Positions 1 to 6,361 of a DNA stretch of 9,894 nucleotides are shown one piece after another. The stretch lies in assembly GCA_044866695.1 (NCBI GenBank), contig JBIOUF010000210.1, positions 1 to 9,894 on the forward strand, written 5' to 3'. The DNA comes from JBIOUF01 sp044866695. GTDB lineage: Bacteria; Actinomycetota; Actinomycetes; Propionibacteriales; Nocardioidaceae. Below the pieces are notes generated by a model. It searched no databases and had not been told where the DNA came from. It was given only the letters and a program-made list of their open reading frames with translations. The first letter of the stretch is position 1, and each line of letters opens with the position of its first letter. The position numbers were made by a program, and so were the translations under genes.

Positions 1-47
1 CTCCCGAGCCGTGACGCGCCCAGGCTTCGTACGGCGACGCGCGCCGG

Positions 48-1256
48 TCAGTCCAGGCCGATCTTGGCGCACTCGTCCTCGATGCCGTCGCAGACCTGCT
101 CCTGGGTGAGCGCCCCGGCGTCGATGACGTCCTGGACCTGGGCCTGGGTGATCACCTGCGCGGGCAGCAGCAGCGCCTGGAGGTCGTGGTCGGGGGCCTC
201 CGGGTCCTCGAACGGGGCCAGGGTCAGGCCGGCGTCGGCGGGGTCCTTGCCGGCGATCAGCGCGATGGCCAGCTGGGAGGCCGCGTCGGCCTCGAGCTCG
301 ACGTTCTTGAAGACCGTCATGCTCTGCTTGCCGGTGACCACGTTCTGCATGCCCTCGACGGAGGCGTCCTGGCCGGTCAGCACGACGTGACCCTCCAGGC
401 CCTGGTCCTTCAGCACGCCGATGACGGCGTTGGCGATGTCGTCGTTGGCGGCGACGACGCCGTCGACCTCACCGTTGGCCGCGGTGAGCGCCTGCTGGAA
501 GGCGGGGGCGGCGTTCTCGACCAGCCAGCCCTTGACCGTCGCCTCCTGCTCGATGGTCAGGTCGCCGGAGTCGACCAGCGGGTCGAGGACCGAGTGGGCG
601 CCCTTCTGGAACAGCACCGCGTTGTTGTCGACGTCGGTGCCGCCGTTCATCATGATGATCTTCGGCTTGTCCACCTTCTGGGCGTCCAGGCAGTCGACCA
701 GCGTCTGGGCCTGCAGCTTGCCGACGTCCTCGTTGTCGAACGACACGTAGTACGGGGCGGAGCCGCCGAGGTTGACCCGGTCGTAGTCGATCACCTTGAC
801 GCCGGCGGCGCCCGCCTGCTTCTCGACGCCGGCGCCGGACGCGGCGTCGATGGAGTCGATGATCAGGACCTGCGCGCCCTCGCCGATCATGTTCTGGGCG
901 ATCGTGGCGAACTTGTTCTTGTCACCCTGGGCATTCTGGACGTTGGCGGTGATGCCGGCCGCCTTCAGCGACTTCTCCAGCAGCGGCTTGTCGTAGAGCG
1001 TGTAGCGGGTGGAGGAGGTGGTGTCGGGCAGGATCACCCCGACCTTGCCGCTCACCTTCTCCGTCTGGGTCGCGGGCTCGGGAGCCTCGGCGCCGCTGGT
1101 GGGCGGGTCGTCCAGGCTGCACGCCGCGCTGATGCCCTCCGTACTCCCGCCGCCGCCGTCACCACCGCCGTCGTCGTCGGAGCCGCAAGCGGCGAGCCCG
1201 GCGCCGCTGAGGAGCAGCACTGCCGTCAGGGCGGTCGTGCGGGTGAATGCTGACAC
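48..1256 (-). CDS. Sugar ABC transporter substrate-binding lipoprotein (XylF/ribose-type, PBP1 fold)
   Basis: Extracytoplasmic solute-binding protein that captures a monosaccharide and delivers it to an ABC importer; 402 residues, a normal length. Residues 1-23 form a lipoprotein signal peptide: Arg at 6, a hydrophobic core, and lipobox LAAC with Cys24 as the lipidation site. A Gly/Asp/Ser-rich spacer of about 15 residues follows. The mature part has the type I periplasmic-binding fold: GKVGVILPDTTSSTRYT near residues 70-86, the IDSIDA segment, YYVSFDNEDVG, AANDDIANAVIGVL and GQDASVEGMQNVV. The last three resemble the D-xylose/multiple-sugar (XylF/ChvE) subgroup, but the actual sugar cannot be read from sequence. 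The start is GTG, supported by GAGGAGG six bases upstream. ATPase and permease genes would be expected just left of the window. The divergent ROK regulator is the obvious candidate controller. The family is secure; the substrate is not. Confidence 0.93.
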   Translation of the reverse strand: MSAFTRTTALTAVLLLSGAGLAACGSDDDGGGDGGGGSTEGISAACSLDDPPTSGAEAPEPATQTEKVSGKVGVILPDTTSSTRYTLYDKPLLEKSLKAAGITANVQNAQGDKNKFATIAQNMIGEGAQVLIIDSIDAASGAGVEKQAGAAGVKVIDYDRVNLGGSAPYYVSFDNEDVGKLQAQTLVDCLDAQKVDKPKIIMMNGGTDVDNNAVLFQKGAHSVLDPLVDSGDLTIEQEATVKGWLVENAAPAFQQALTAANGEVDGVVAANDDIANAVIGVLKDQGLEGHVVLTGQDASVEGMQNVVTGKQSMTVFKNVELEADAASQLAIALIAGKDPADAGLTLAPFEDPEAPDHDLQALLLPAQVITQAQVQDVIDAGALTQEQVCDGIEDECAKIGLD

Positions 1257-1262
1257 GGATGT

Positions 1263-1269
1263 CCTCCTC
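1263..1269 (-). promoter_or_regulatory. Ribosome binding site of the sugar-binding protein gene
   Basis: On the minus strand the sequence reads GAGGAGG, six bases before the GTG start at 1256. This near-perfect Shine-Dalgarno sequence fixes the GTG as the start codon. Confidence 0.85.
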
Positions 1270-1297
1270 GACAGGGGCCTCGCCCCATGACGCGGTC

Positions 1298-1312
1298 GTT
1301 GATCTGTTGATC
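1298..1312 (+). repeat. Tandem GTTGATC direct repeat in the 5' leader of the transporter gene
   Basis: Two identical heptamers GTTGATC (1298-1304 and 1306-1312) are separated by one T, giving an 8-base period. They sit about 40 bases upstream of the transporter start codon, between the candidate -10 element and the ribosome binding site. Related heptamers (KTTGAYC) recur at 1342-1348 (minus), 1396-1402 (minus) and 1404-1410 (plus), so these could be half-sites for the divergent ROK regulator. The repeat is directly visible; the operator role is inferred. Confidence 0.4.
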
Positions 1313-1318
1313 GCCAGA

Positions 1319-1347
1319 AGTGTGCTGCATCACCCGCTAACGGTCAA
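1319..1347 (-). promoter_or_regulatory. Candidate sigma-70-type promoter for the sugar-binding protein gene
   Basis: On the minus strand, TTGACC (1347-1342) matches five of six bases of the -35 consensus. A 17-base spacer follows, then CACACT (1324-1319), a weak -10 that keeps the A at position 2 and T at position 6 of TANNNT. Transcription would start near 1311-1312, giving a leader of about 55 bases that contains the GTTGATC repeat and the ribosome binding site. The same TTGACC...CACA(S)TTCT layout occurs in front of the divergent regulator. Assignment is by eye only. Confidence 0.35.
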
Positions 1348-1395
1348 CACATGAAGCCGTTCCCCGGGGCGTGTCGTCTGTGGGACGCCAATCGT

Positions 1396-1410
1396 GATCA
1401 AGTCTTGACC
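1396..1410. promoter_or_regulatory. Inverted repeat, candidate operator of the ROK regulator
   Basis: GATCAAG-T-CTTGACC is a 15-base near-palindrome: two 7-base arms matching at 6 of 7 positions around a central T. The right arm contains the TTGACC that looks like the regulator gene's -35 element, so bound protein would block that promoter. ROK repressors commonly bind inverted repeats and regulate themselves and their divergent transport operon. That this repeat is the binding site is an inference. Confidence 0.4.
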
Positions 1411-1434
1411 GCTTCGTGACTATGCCCTCACAGT
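1405..1434 (+). promoter_or_regulatory. Candidate promoter of the ROK regulator gene, possibly giving a leaderless mRNA
   Basis: TTGACC (1405-1410) is followed by an 18-base spacer and CACAGT (1429-1434), a weak -10 hexamer. A start point about seven bases further on falls at or next to the GTG codon at 1441. No Shine-Dalgarno sequence precedes that GTG, so a leaderless transcript, common in actinobacteria, would fit. The -10 element is poor, so this remains tentative. Confidence 0.3.
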
Positions 1435-1440
1435 TCTTCC

Positions 1441-2661
1441 GTGGTCGCTGGGGAGGTCCGGACGCCCGGGTCGTCCGAGCGCCGCCCCGCCGTGCGTCGT
1501 CGGTCACCCGGGTCGACCGCCTCCCTCCGCCCGGCCAACCAGCGGCGCGTCCTGGACCTGCTCCGGGAGTCCGCCTCGGAGCACGAGTCGTGGACCCAGG
1601 CCGAGATCACCCGTGCCACCGGGCTGGCGTCCGGCACCGTCTCCAACATCGTCCGGGAGCTCGCCACGGCCGGCGTGGTCGACACGGAGCCGGGACGAGG
1701 CCGACGCGGCACCGTCGTGCGTCTCGCGCAGGCGGTCGGCCTCGTCGCCGGGATCGACTTCGGCCACACCCATGTGTCGGCGGCCGTCGCCGACCTCGGC
1801 GGTCGGATCCTCACCGAGACCCGCGAGCCGCTCGACGCCGACAGCCCTTACGACACGGGACTGACGCTCGCCGCCCGGCTGCTGGAGCAGCTGCTGCACC
1901 AGGTCGGCCGAGGGCGCACCGAGCTCCGGTCGGTCGGGATCGGCCTGCCGGCGCCGATCACCGACGACGTGGTGCGAACCTCCGCCATTCTTCCCGGCTG
2001 GGTGGGCGTCAACGCGGCGGTGACGGCGCGGGAGTGGTTCGACTGCCCGGTGTACGTCGACAACGACGCCAACCTCGGCGCGTTCGGAGAGCACCGGGCG
2101 GGCGTCGCGCGAGGCATCCGCGACGTCGTGTTCGTCAAGGTCTCCTCGGGGGTCGGCGCCGGGCTCGTCCTGAACGGGCGGATCTTCCACGGTGCTCGCG
2201 GGTCGGCCGGGGAGATCGGCCACCTCACGGTGGACGAGAGCGGCCCGCCGTGCCGCTGCGGGAGCCGCGGCTGCCTGGAGGTCTACGCCTCCACCGGCCC
2301 GACGCTGACGATGATGGCCGACCGGCTCCCGGGCGCGACGATCGACGACATCATCGGTGCCGCCCGTGGCGGCAACATGTCGGCCCGCCGCCAGCTGGAG
2401 GACGCCGCCCTCCACCTCGGCTGGGGCCTGGCCACGGTGGTCAACCTGCTGAACCCGGGCGTGGTCGTGGTCGGCGGCGAGATGGCGAAGGCCGGCGACC
2501 TGCTCCTCGACGCGGCCCGGCTGAGCTTCCGCCGTCACGTCCTCGCCGACGCGGCGGCCACCCCGATCGTCACCTCCGCGCTGGGTGAGCGGGCTTCGCT
2601 CGTGGGCGCCGTGCTGCAGGCGGCAGCCAAGACCGACATCCTCGCGCACCCACGTCCGTAG
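1441..2661 (+). CDS. ROK family transcriptional regulator
   Basis: DNA-binding regulator of sugar metabolism built on a sugar-kinase fold; 406 residues, typical for the family. Residues 34-80 form a winged helix-turn-helix (ANQRRVLDLL, then TQAEITRATGLASGTVSNIV). The ROK domain follows: phosphate-binding loop GIDFGHTH (104-111), GIGLPAPI (167-173 region), VDNDAN (206-211) with the catalytic-type Asp209, GEIGH (257-261), and the zinc site CRCGSRGCLE (271-280) with Cys271, Cys273 and Cys278. All kinase-type motifs are retained, so sugar binding is very likely and residual kinase activity cannot be excluded. It diverges from a sugar-binding lipoprotein gene and probably controls that operon and itself. 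An in-frame stop at 1417-1419 limits the upstream start. GTG 1441 lacks a ribosome binding site; GTG 1492 (residue 18) is an alternative that keeps the whole HTH. Confidence 0.92.
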   Translation: MVAGEVRTPGSSERRPAVRRRSPGSTASLRPANQRRVLDLLRESASEHESWTQAEITRATGLASGTVSNIVRELATAGVVDTEPGRGRRGTVVRLAQAVGLVAGIDFGHTHVSAAVADLGGRILTETREPLDADSPYDTGLTLAARLLEQLLHQVGRGRTELRSVGIGLPAPITDDVVRTSAILPGWVGVNAAVTAREWFDCPVYVDNDANLGAFGEHRAGVARGIRDVVFVKVSSGVGAGLVLNGRIFHGARGSAGEIGHLTVDESGPPCRCGSRGCLEVYASTGPTLTMMADRLPGATIDDIIGAARGGNMSARRQLEDAALHLGWGLATVVNLLNPGVVVVGGEMAKAGDLLLDAARLSFRRHVLADAAATPIVTSALGERASLVGAVLQAAAKTDILAHPRP

Positions 2662-2662
2662 G

Positions 2663-3505
2663 TCAGGCCAGCACCCCACCACGGGCGAGGCTGAACCGGG
2701 TCACCGTGGTCGCGCCGAGGAGCTGGCGCAGCCGGTCGGTCGCCTCGACCACCGCCGGGTACGTCGCCGCGAGGGCGTCCGCAGCCGGCAGCGCCTCGAA
2801 GATCGGCGGCTCCGGGACGGGGTCGGGGGTCGGGTCGAGCTGGCGGGCGAGCCCCGCCACGACGCTGACGAAGTCCGTGCCGCTCAGCATCAGCGGGTTG
2901 CCCTGGTCGGCCAGGTCCAGGCTCAGCCGGCTGTGCCGACGCAGCGTCGCCGTGAGCTCGCGCAGCCACGCCGGCAGCTCGGGCAGCGAGATCGCGACGG
3001 GCAGCAGGACCAGCTCTCGCGGGACCAGGATCGTGCCCAGGCTGTCGGAGGCGCCCACCTGGACGGACCCGCGCTTGGCCAGGTCGATCTTGCGGCGGGG
3101 CCCGAGCTTGTGGCGTTCCGGCGCCGCGCCCGTCGCGGGCTCCGCGGGGGTGACCCACACGCGGGCGCCCGGCGCGGCGAGCACCTGGGCCTGGTCCAGC
3201 CTCGCCCAGCGGGCCTCGCCCACGCTCAGCCGACGGCTGGGGCGGCCGGTCGCCTCGTCGGGGCGCCCGGCGCCGCCCGCCGGATGGCTGCGCGCCCGCA
3301 CCACCTCGGCGACGACGTAGGCCGGCAGGCCGGCCTCGAGCTCGGCCTTCGTCGCCGCGCGGACGCGCTTCGGGCGCGCGGTCACCCGAGCGGCCGGCCA
3401 CGGCCGCTTCTCGCGGGTGACCGTGGACGCGGGCCCGGACCGGCCGGCGGCCTCGCCCCGGCCCCCGGTGGCGACGGCCGGACCAGGCTCCTCGGGCTCC
3501 TCGGG
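2663..3505 (-). other. Unrecognised C-terminal region of the phosphodiesterase fusion (residues 920-1199)
   Basis: Roughly 280 residues after the catalytic domain match no family I recognise. The first part (about 920-1060) is rich in Arg, Pro, Ala and Gly and probably flexible, with short ordered-looking pieces such as LPAYVVAEVVRA and WARLDQAQVL. The second part (about 1060-1199) looks folded, with alternating hydrophobic strands (GTILVPRELVLLPVAISL), amphipathic helices and a Pro-rich break near 1143-1155. It could be an anchoring or protein-interaction module. Confidence 0.5.
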
Positions 3506-6262
3506 CCCCCCGGACAGGGAGATCACCGTGATGGGTCGCCCGTCGTGGTCCACGAGCGCCCGCCCGTCCATGCCCTGCGAGGAGATGCCCAGCAGCGACA
3601 GGACGGTGGGCGCGAAGTCGACCAGGTCGGCGGTGTCCAGGGTCACCCGACCCGCCGGCATGCCGGGCCCGCAGAAGACCATCGGGATCCGCGAGGTCGG
3701 GTAGGCGAACGAGCCGTGGGTCGACGGGCTGGAGGTGAAGCTGCGTCCCTCGGGCGCGAGCAGGACGACGTCGGGCATCGACCGGTGCTCGGTGGGGTTG
3801 AACCCCGCGACCCGGCGGGTGATCCCGAGCAGGTCGAAGATCCTGGGGGTGTTCAGCTGCTCGCGCAGCTTCCGCTCGTCGATCGGGTCGGACCCGTCGT
3901 CCAGGGCGACCGCGTCGATGTCGTCGGTCGAGACCGGGGGCGGGTCGAGCCGTGGCACGATGACCGCCCGGGCCGCCGGGCTGTTCACCAGCACCGGCTG
4001 GGCCTCCCCCCGGGCCAGGAACCGGTAGCGGCCCTCGACGAGCACCAGGGCGCCGTACGGTTCGGTGTTCATGGGGATCGACAGCAGGCGGCGCGCCAGG
4101 TCGAGGGTGTCGAGGCCGGAGCCGGCGCGCAGGTAGACGTAGAGGTTCATGGCCTCCGCCCAGGCCCGCGCCTGGTCCTCCAGCAGGTCGGCGTACAGCG
4201 ACGACAACGACAGGTGGGCGGCCTGCGCGAGCTGGCGCACCTGGGCCGTCTCGGCAGCCCCGAAGCGGATGTTCATCAGCTCCTCGCGGACCAGCAGCAC
4301 GTTGTCCGAGGACAGGTCCGGCGTCGAGGGCGGGTTGGTGATCGCCCGGTGGCCGTGGTCGGCGACGAAGGCGAAGATGGTGTTGGCGAAGGTGTCCGGG
4401 TCGGCCGCCCGCAGCGCGGTGACGAAGCGGGCCAGCCGGTGGTCGAACCACGCCAGGTAGGTCTCCTGCTGGCGCGGTCCGGCCTTGTGGCTGGACTCGT
4501 CGACCGAGGCCATGTAGAGCGCCATCAGGTCGGGAGCCCCGTCGGGGTGCGGCTCGCCCTGGACGCTCCAGCCGCGCGCGGGGACGCCGTCGCGATGGGT
4601 GAACGCCAGGCCCACGGACCGGGCGTAGTTCTGGTTCGGCGGGATCACCGACACCGTCGACGGCATGTACGCCAGGGCCACCTCGGCCTTCGCGAAGGTG
4701 CCGTGGTCGGCGACCTCGAGCTGGTCGAGGTCCTCGTCGGAGCAGATGTCCTTGACGCTGCGCAGCTCCACGGAGTCGTAGTGCCACCACTGGTCCTTGC
4801 CGTAGTGCTCCCACGGCTTCCGCGCGCCGTGGTAGAACGCGTGCACCGCGGTGCTGCGCTTGCCCGCGTCCTCGACCCGGTGGAACAGGGTGTCCACGCG
4901 GAGGTCTGAGTTCAGCCCCCGGTTGCGGTTGCGGCAGGCGTCCTCGCTGACCTGGTCGAACCCGCCCCAGATGTGGTCCCAGAACGCTCCGAACGAGCCC
5001 TCGGCGTCGGTGCAGTAGCCCTGCAGGGAGAGCGCGCGGGGCAGCCCGTCCCACTGGTGGTAGTCCCATTCCGGGGGTGCGTCGCGGACCACGAACTTGT
5101 GCCCGCAGATGCCGTGCCGGCGCGGCCACGTGCCGGTGTACATGGTCGCGTGGGTGGGGAACGTGAACGTGGGGTAGCTGGACAGCGCCAGCCGGACGTC
5201 GACCATCCCGTTGTCGCCGCCGAAGCACAGCTCGGCCAGGGCGCTGAGCAGGTCGACGTCGCCGTCTCCGAGCACGGTGTCGTCGGAGGCCCCGGGCGGC
5301 AGCAGGAAGCGGTAGGTCCTCTCGGTGGACGCTCCGGCCTGCCTCACCCGCTTGAGATGCCGGTACAGGCTGTCCCAGCGCACCCCGTCGATGTCCACGA
5401 CGATCACCCGCCGCGTGGGCCGGTTCACCAGGACGCCGTCGGAGCTGGAGTGCCACAACGTGTCCTCGTCGTCGCCGGTGTGCACCATGTGCAGCCGGCC
5501 GCCGTACGCCGCCAGCGCCGGCCCCTCCTCGGCCAGCTGGTGCGGGACCGGGACGTTCGGCGCCCATGTGGCGCCGTCGAACGTGGAGTGCCAGATCGTG
5601 TTCGCGGAGTCCCCGAGATGGGCCAGCTGGAGCAGGCCGTTCGCCACCGCCAGGGCGGGGGCCGACTTGCTGAGCTGGTCGGGGACCTTCACGTTGGGGG
5701 TCCACGAGGAACCGTCGAAGGTCGAGTGCCAGAGCTGGTTCTCGCTGTCGCCCTGGTGCACCAGGTGCAGCAGGCCGCCGTGGACCGCCAGCGCCGGCGC
5801 CCCTTTCGAGAGCTGGTCCGGGACCTGCATGAGCACGGCCCACTGCTGTCCGTCCCAGACCAGGTGGTAGAGCCGGTTCGAGCCGTCCCCGTTGTGCAGC
5901 AGGTGCAGCCGCCCGCCGAACTCGGCCATCGCCGCCGGCGAGTGCGCCTTCTCGCCGGGGATCTTGACGTTGGCCGACCAGCGCTGGCCGTTCCAGGTGG
6001 AGTGCCACAGCTGGTTCTCGCTGTCGCCCTGGTGCACCACGTGCAGCAGCCCGCCGAACGCCGCCAGCGCCGGCGGCGCCTTGCTCTTCTGGTCCGGGAT
6101 CCGCTCGTTGGGGCGCCACGACGCACCGTCGTGCCAGCTGTGCCACAGGTCGTTGGACGACTCGCCCTGGTGGACCAGGTGCAGCAGCCCGCCGTACTCC
6201 GCCAGCGCGGGCGAGTCCTTCGACTGCTGGTCGGGGATCGTGACGTTGGGTGTCCAGGACAT
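2663..6262 (-). CDS. Repeat-propeller / type I phosphodiesterase (alkaline phosphatase superfamily) fusion protein
   Basis: A 1199-residue protein in three parts. Residues 3-278 are six 46-residue repeats (WxPNxxVPDQxSK...GGLLHxVHxGDSxNxLWHS), likely blades of a six-bladed beta-propeller that may bind a ligand or glycan. Residues about 285-910 are an alkaline phosphatase superfamily domain of the nucleotide pyrophosphatase/phosphodiesterase type: metal ligand Asp292 in DIDGVRWD, nucleophile Thr367 in PTFTFPTHATMYTG, Asp588 and His592 in DESSHKAGP, Asp635 and His636 in ADHGH, His849 in STHGSF. A complete set predicts a working two-zinc phosphodiesterase or phosphatase; the substrate is unknown. 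After a PEEPEEPGP linker (about 912-920), residues 920-1199 are unrecognised. No signal peptide or membrane helix is visible, which is odd for such a fusion. The ATG start has GAGGAG seven bases upstream. The end is one base from the convergent ROK gene. The catalytic family is secure; the role is not. Confidence 0.88.
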   Translation of the reverse strand: MSWTPNVTIPDQQSKDSPALAEYGGLLHLVHQGESSNDLWHSWHDGASWRPNERIPDQKSKAPPALAAFGGLLHVVHQGDSENQLWHSTWNGQRWSANVKIPGEKAHSPAAMAEFGGRLHLLHNGDGSNRLYHLVWDGQQWAVLMQVPDQLSKGAPALAVHGGLLHLVHQGDSENQLWHSTFDGSSWTPNVKVPDQLSKSAPALAVANGLLQLAHLGDSANTIWHSTFDGATWAPNVPVPHQLAEEGPALAAYGGRLHMVHTGDDEDTLWHSSSDGVLVNRPTRRVIVVDIDGVRWDSLYRHLKRVRQAGASTERTYRFLLPPGASDDTVLGDGDVDLLSALAELCFGGDNGMVDVRLALSSYPTFTFPTHATMYTGTWPRRHGICGHKFVVRDAPPEWDYHQWDGLPRALSLQGYCTDAEGSFGAFWDHIWGGFDQVSEDACRNRNRGLNSDLRVDTLFHRVEDAGKRSTAVHAFYHGARKPWEHYGKDQWWHYDSVELRSVKDICSDEDLDQLEVADHGTFAKAEVALAYMPSTVSVIPPNQNYARSVGLAFTHRDGVPARGWSVQGEPHPDGAPDLMALYMASVDESSHKAGPRQQETYLAWFDHRLARFVTALRAADPDTFANTIFAFVADHGHRAITNPPSTPDLSSDNVLLVREELMNIRFGAAETAQVRQLAQAAHLSLSSLYADLLEDQARAWAEAMNLYVYLRAGSGLDTLDLARRLLSIPMNTEPYGALVLVEGRYRFLARGEAQPVLVNSPAARAVIVPRLDPPPVSTDDIDAVALDDGSDPIDERKLREQLNTPRIFDLLGITRRVAGFNPTEHRSMPDVVLLAPEGRSFTSSPSTHGSFAYPTSRIPMVFCGPGMPAGRVTLDTADLVDFAPTVLSLLGISSQGMDGRALVDHDGRPITVISLSGGPEEPEEPGPAVATGGRGEAAGRSGPASTVTREKRPWPAARVTARPKRVRAATKAELEAGLPAYVVAEVVRARSHPAGGAGRPDEATGRPSRRLSVGEARWARLDQAQVLAAPGARVWVTPAEPATGAAPERHKLGPRRKIDLAKRGSVQVGASDSLGTILVPRELVLLPVAISLPELPAWLRELTATLRRHSRLSLDLADQGNPLMLSGTDFVSVVAGLARQLDPTPDPVPEPPIFEALPAADALAATYPAVVEATDRLRQLLGATTVTRFSLARGGVLA
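5429..6256 (-). repeat. Six tandem 138-bp coding repeats (46-residue propeller-like blades)
   Basis: Residues 3-48, 49-94, 95-140, 141-186, 187-232 and 233-278 of the fusion protein are consecutive repeats of exactly 46 residues with no indels. Conserved positions are the opening Trp, a PDQ-type turn, PALA, GG(L/R)LH, GDS and LWHS...DG. Nucleotide similarity is still high: the same stretch beginning CTGGTTCTCGCTG occurs at 5735 and 6011, exactly two units (276 bases) apart. Repeat 3 is the most divergent (LYHL in place of LWHS). Six equal repeats suggest a closed six-bladed propeller, as in AAL-type lectins; the fold is inferred. Confidence 0.85.
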
Positions 6263-6269
6263 GCGGTGG

Positions 6270-6275
6270 CTCCTC
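6270..6275 (-). promoter_or_regulatory. Ribosome binding site of the phosphodiesterase fusion gene
   Basis: Minus-strand GAGGAG lies seven bases before the ATG at 6262. It confirms that the protein begins directly at the first propeller repeat, without a secretion signal. Confidence 0.8.
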
Positions 6276-6285
6276 GCGCCTGAGT

Positions 6286-6297
6286 GTCACCGGTGAC
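6286..6297. promoter_or_regulatory. Perfect 12-bp palindrome upstream of the phosphodiesterase fusion gene
   Basis: GTCACCGGTGAC is self-complementary over all 12 bases and lies 23 bases upstream of the start codon, just before the ribosome binding site. It is a plausible operator for a dimeric regulator, although such palindromes can arise by chance in GC-rich DNA. Confidence 0.3.
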
Positions 6298-6301
6298 CCT
6301 A

Positions 6302-6336
6302 CGGCCGGGAGGCCGCGCGCGGATGCCCCGATCGGG
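6302..6336 (-). terminator. Two short inverted repeats after the exonuclease gene; weak terminator candidate
   Basis: CGGCC-GGGA-GGCCG (6302-6315) could form a five-pair hairpin with a four-base loop, and CCCGATCGGG (6327-6336) is a perfect 10-base palindrome. Both lie between the stop of the exonuclease gene and the start of the next minus-strand gene. There is no T-run, so this is not a classical intrinsic terminator. It may slow transcription or act as a regulatory site. Confidence 0.2.
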
Positions 6337-6361
6337 CCACTACCGGAGGAGCACGGCTGAG

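Noticed and set aside
1..47. The left-edge stretch before the sugar-binding protein stop codon as a terminator or small gene
   Set aside because: Only 47 bases are visible, with no convincing hairpin or open frame. It is probably the spacer to the next transporter gene.
186..1253. A 355-residue plus-strand open frame antisense to the sugar-binding protein gene
   Set aside because: Low-complexity Val/Gly/Leu/Asp composition mirrors the opposite coding strand. It has no motif, and the minus-strand gene is clearly real.
2587..2601. GAGCG-GGCTT-CGCTC inverted repeat near the end of the ROK gene as a terminator
   Set aside because: Only five base pairs, inside coding sequence about 60 bases before the stop and without a T-run. 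Not convincing as a terminator.
1504..2682. A 392-residue minus-strand frame opposite the ROK gene, and a 390-residue plus-strand frame at 1416-2588
   Set aside because: Both have shadow-type composition and overlap a fully convincing ROK gene.
5429..6256. The regular repeats as a CRISPR-like or non-coding tandem array
   Set aside because: The period is 138 bases, the units are contiguous with no spacers, and they encode conserved protein repeats.
2535..6290. A 1251-residue open frame on the minus strand across the same region as the phosphodiesterase gene, and a 774-residue plus-strand frame at 2585-4909
   Set aside because: Both are out-of-frame shadows made open by high GC. Their translations are Arg/Ala/Gly/Pro-rich with no recognisable motif, while the 1199-residue frame has repeats, all catalytic ligands and a ribosome binding site.
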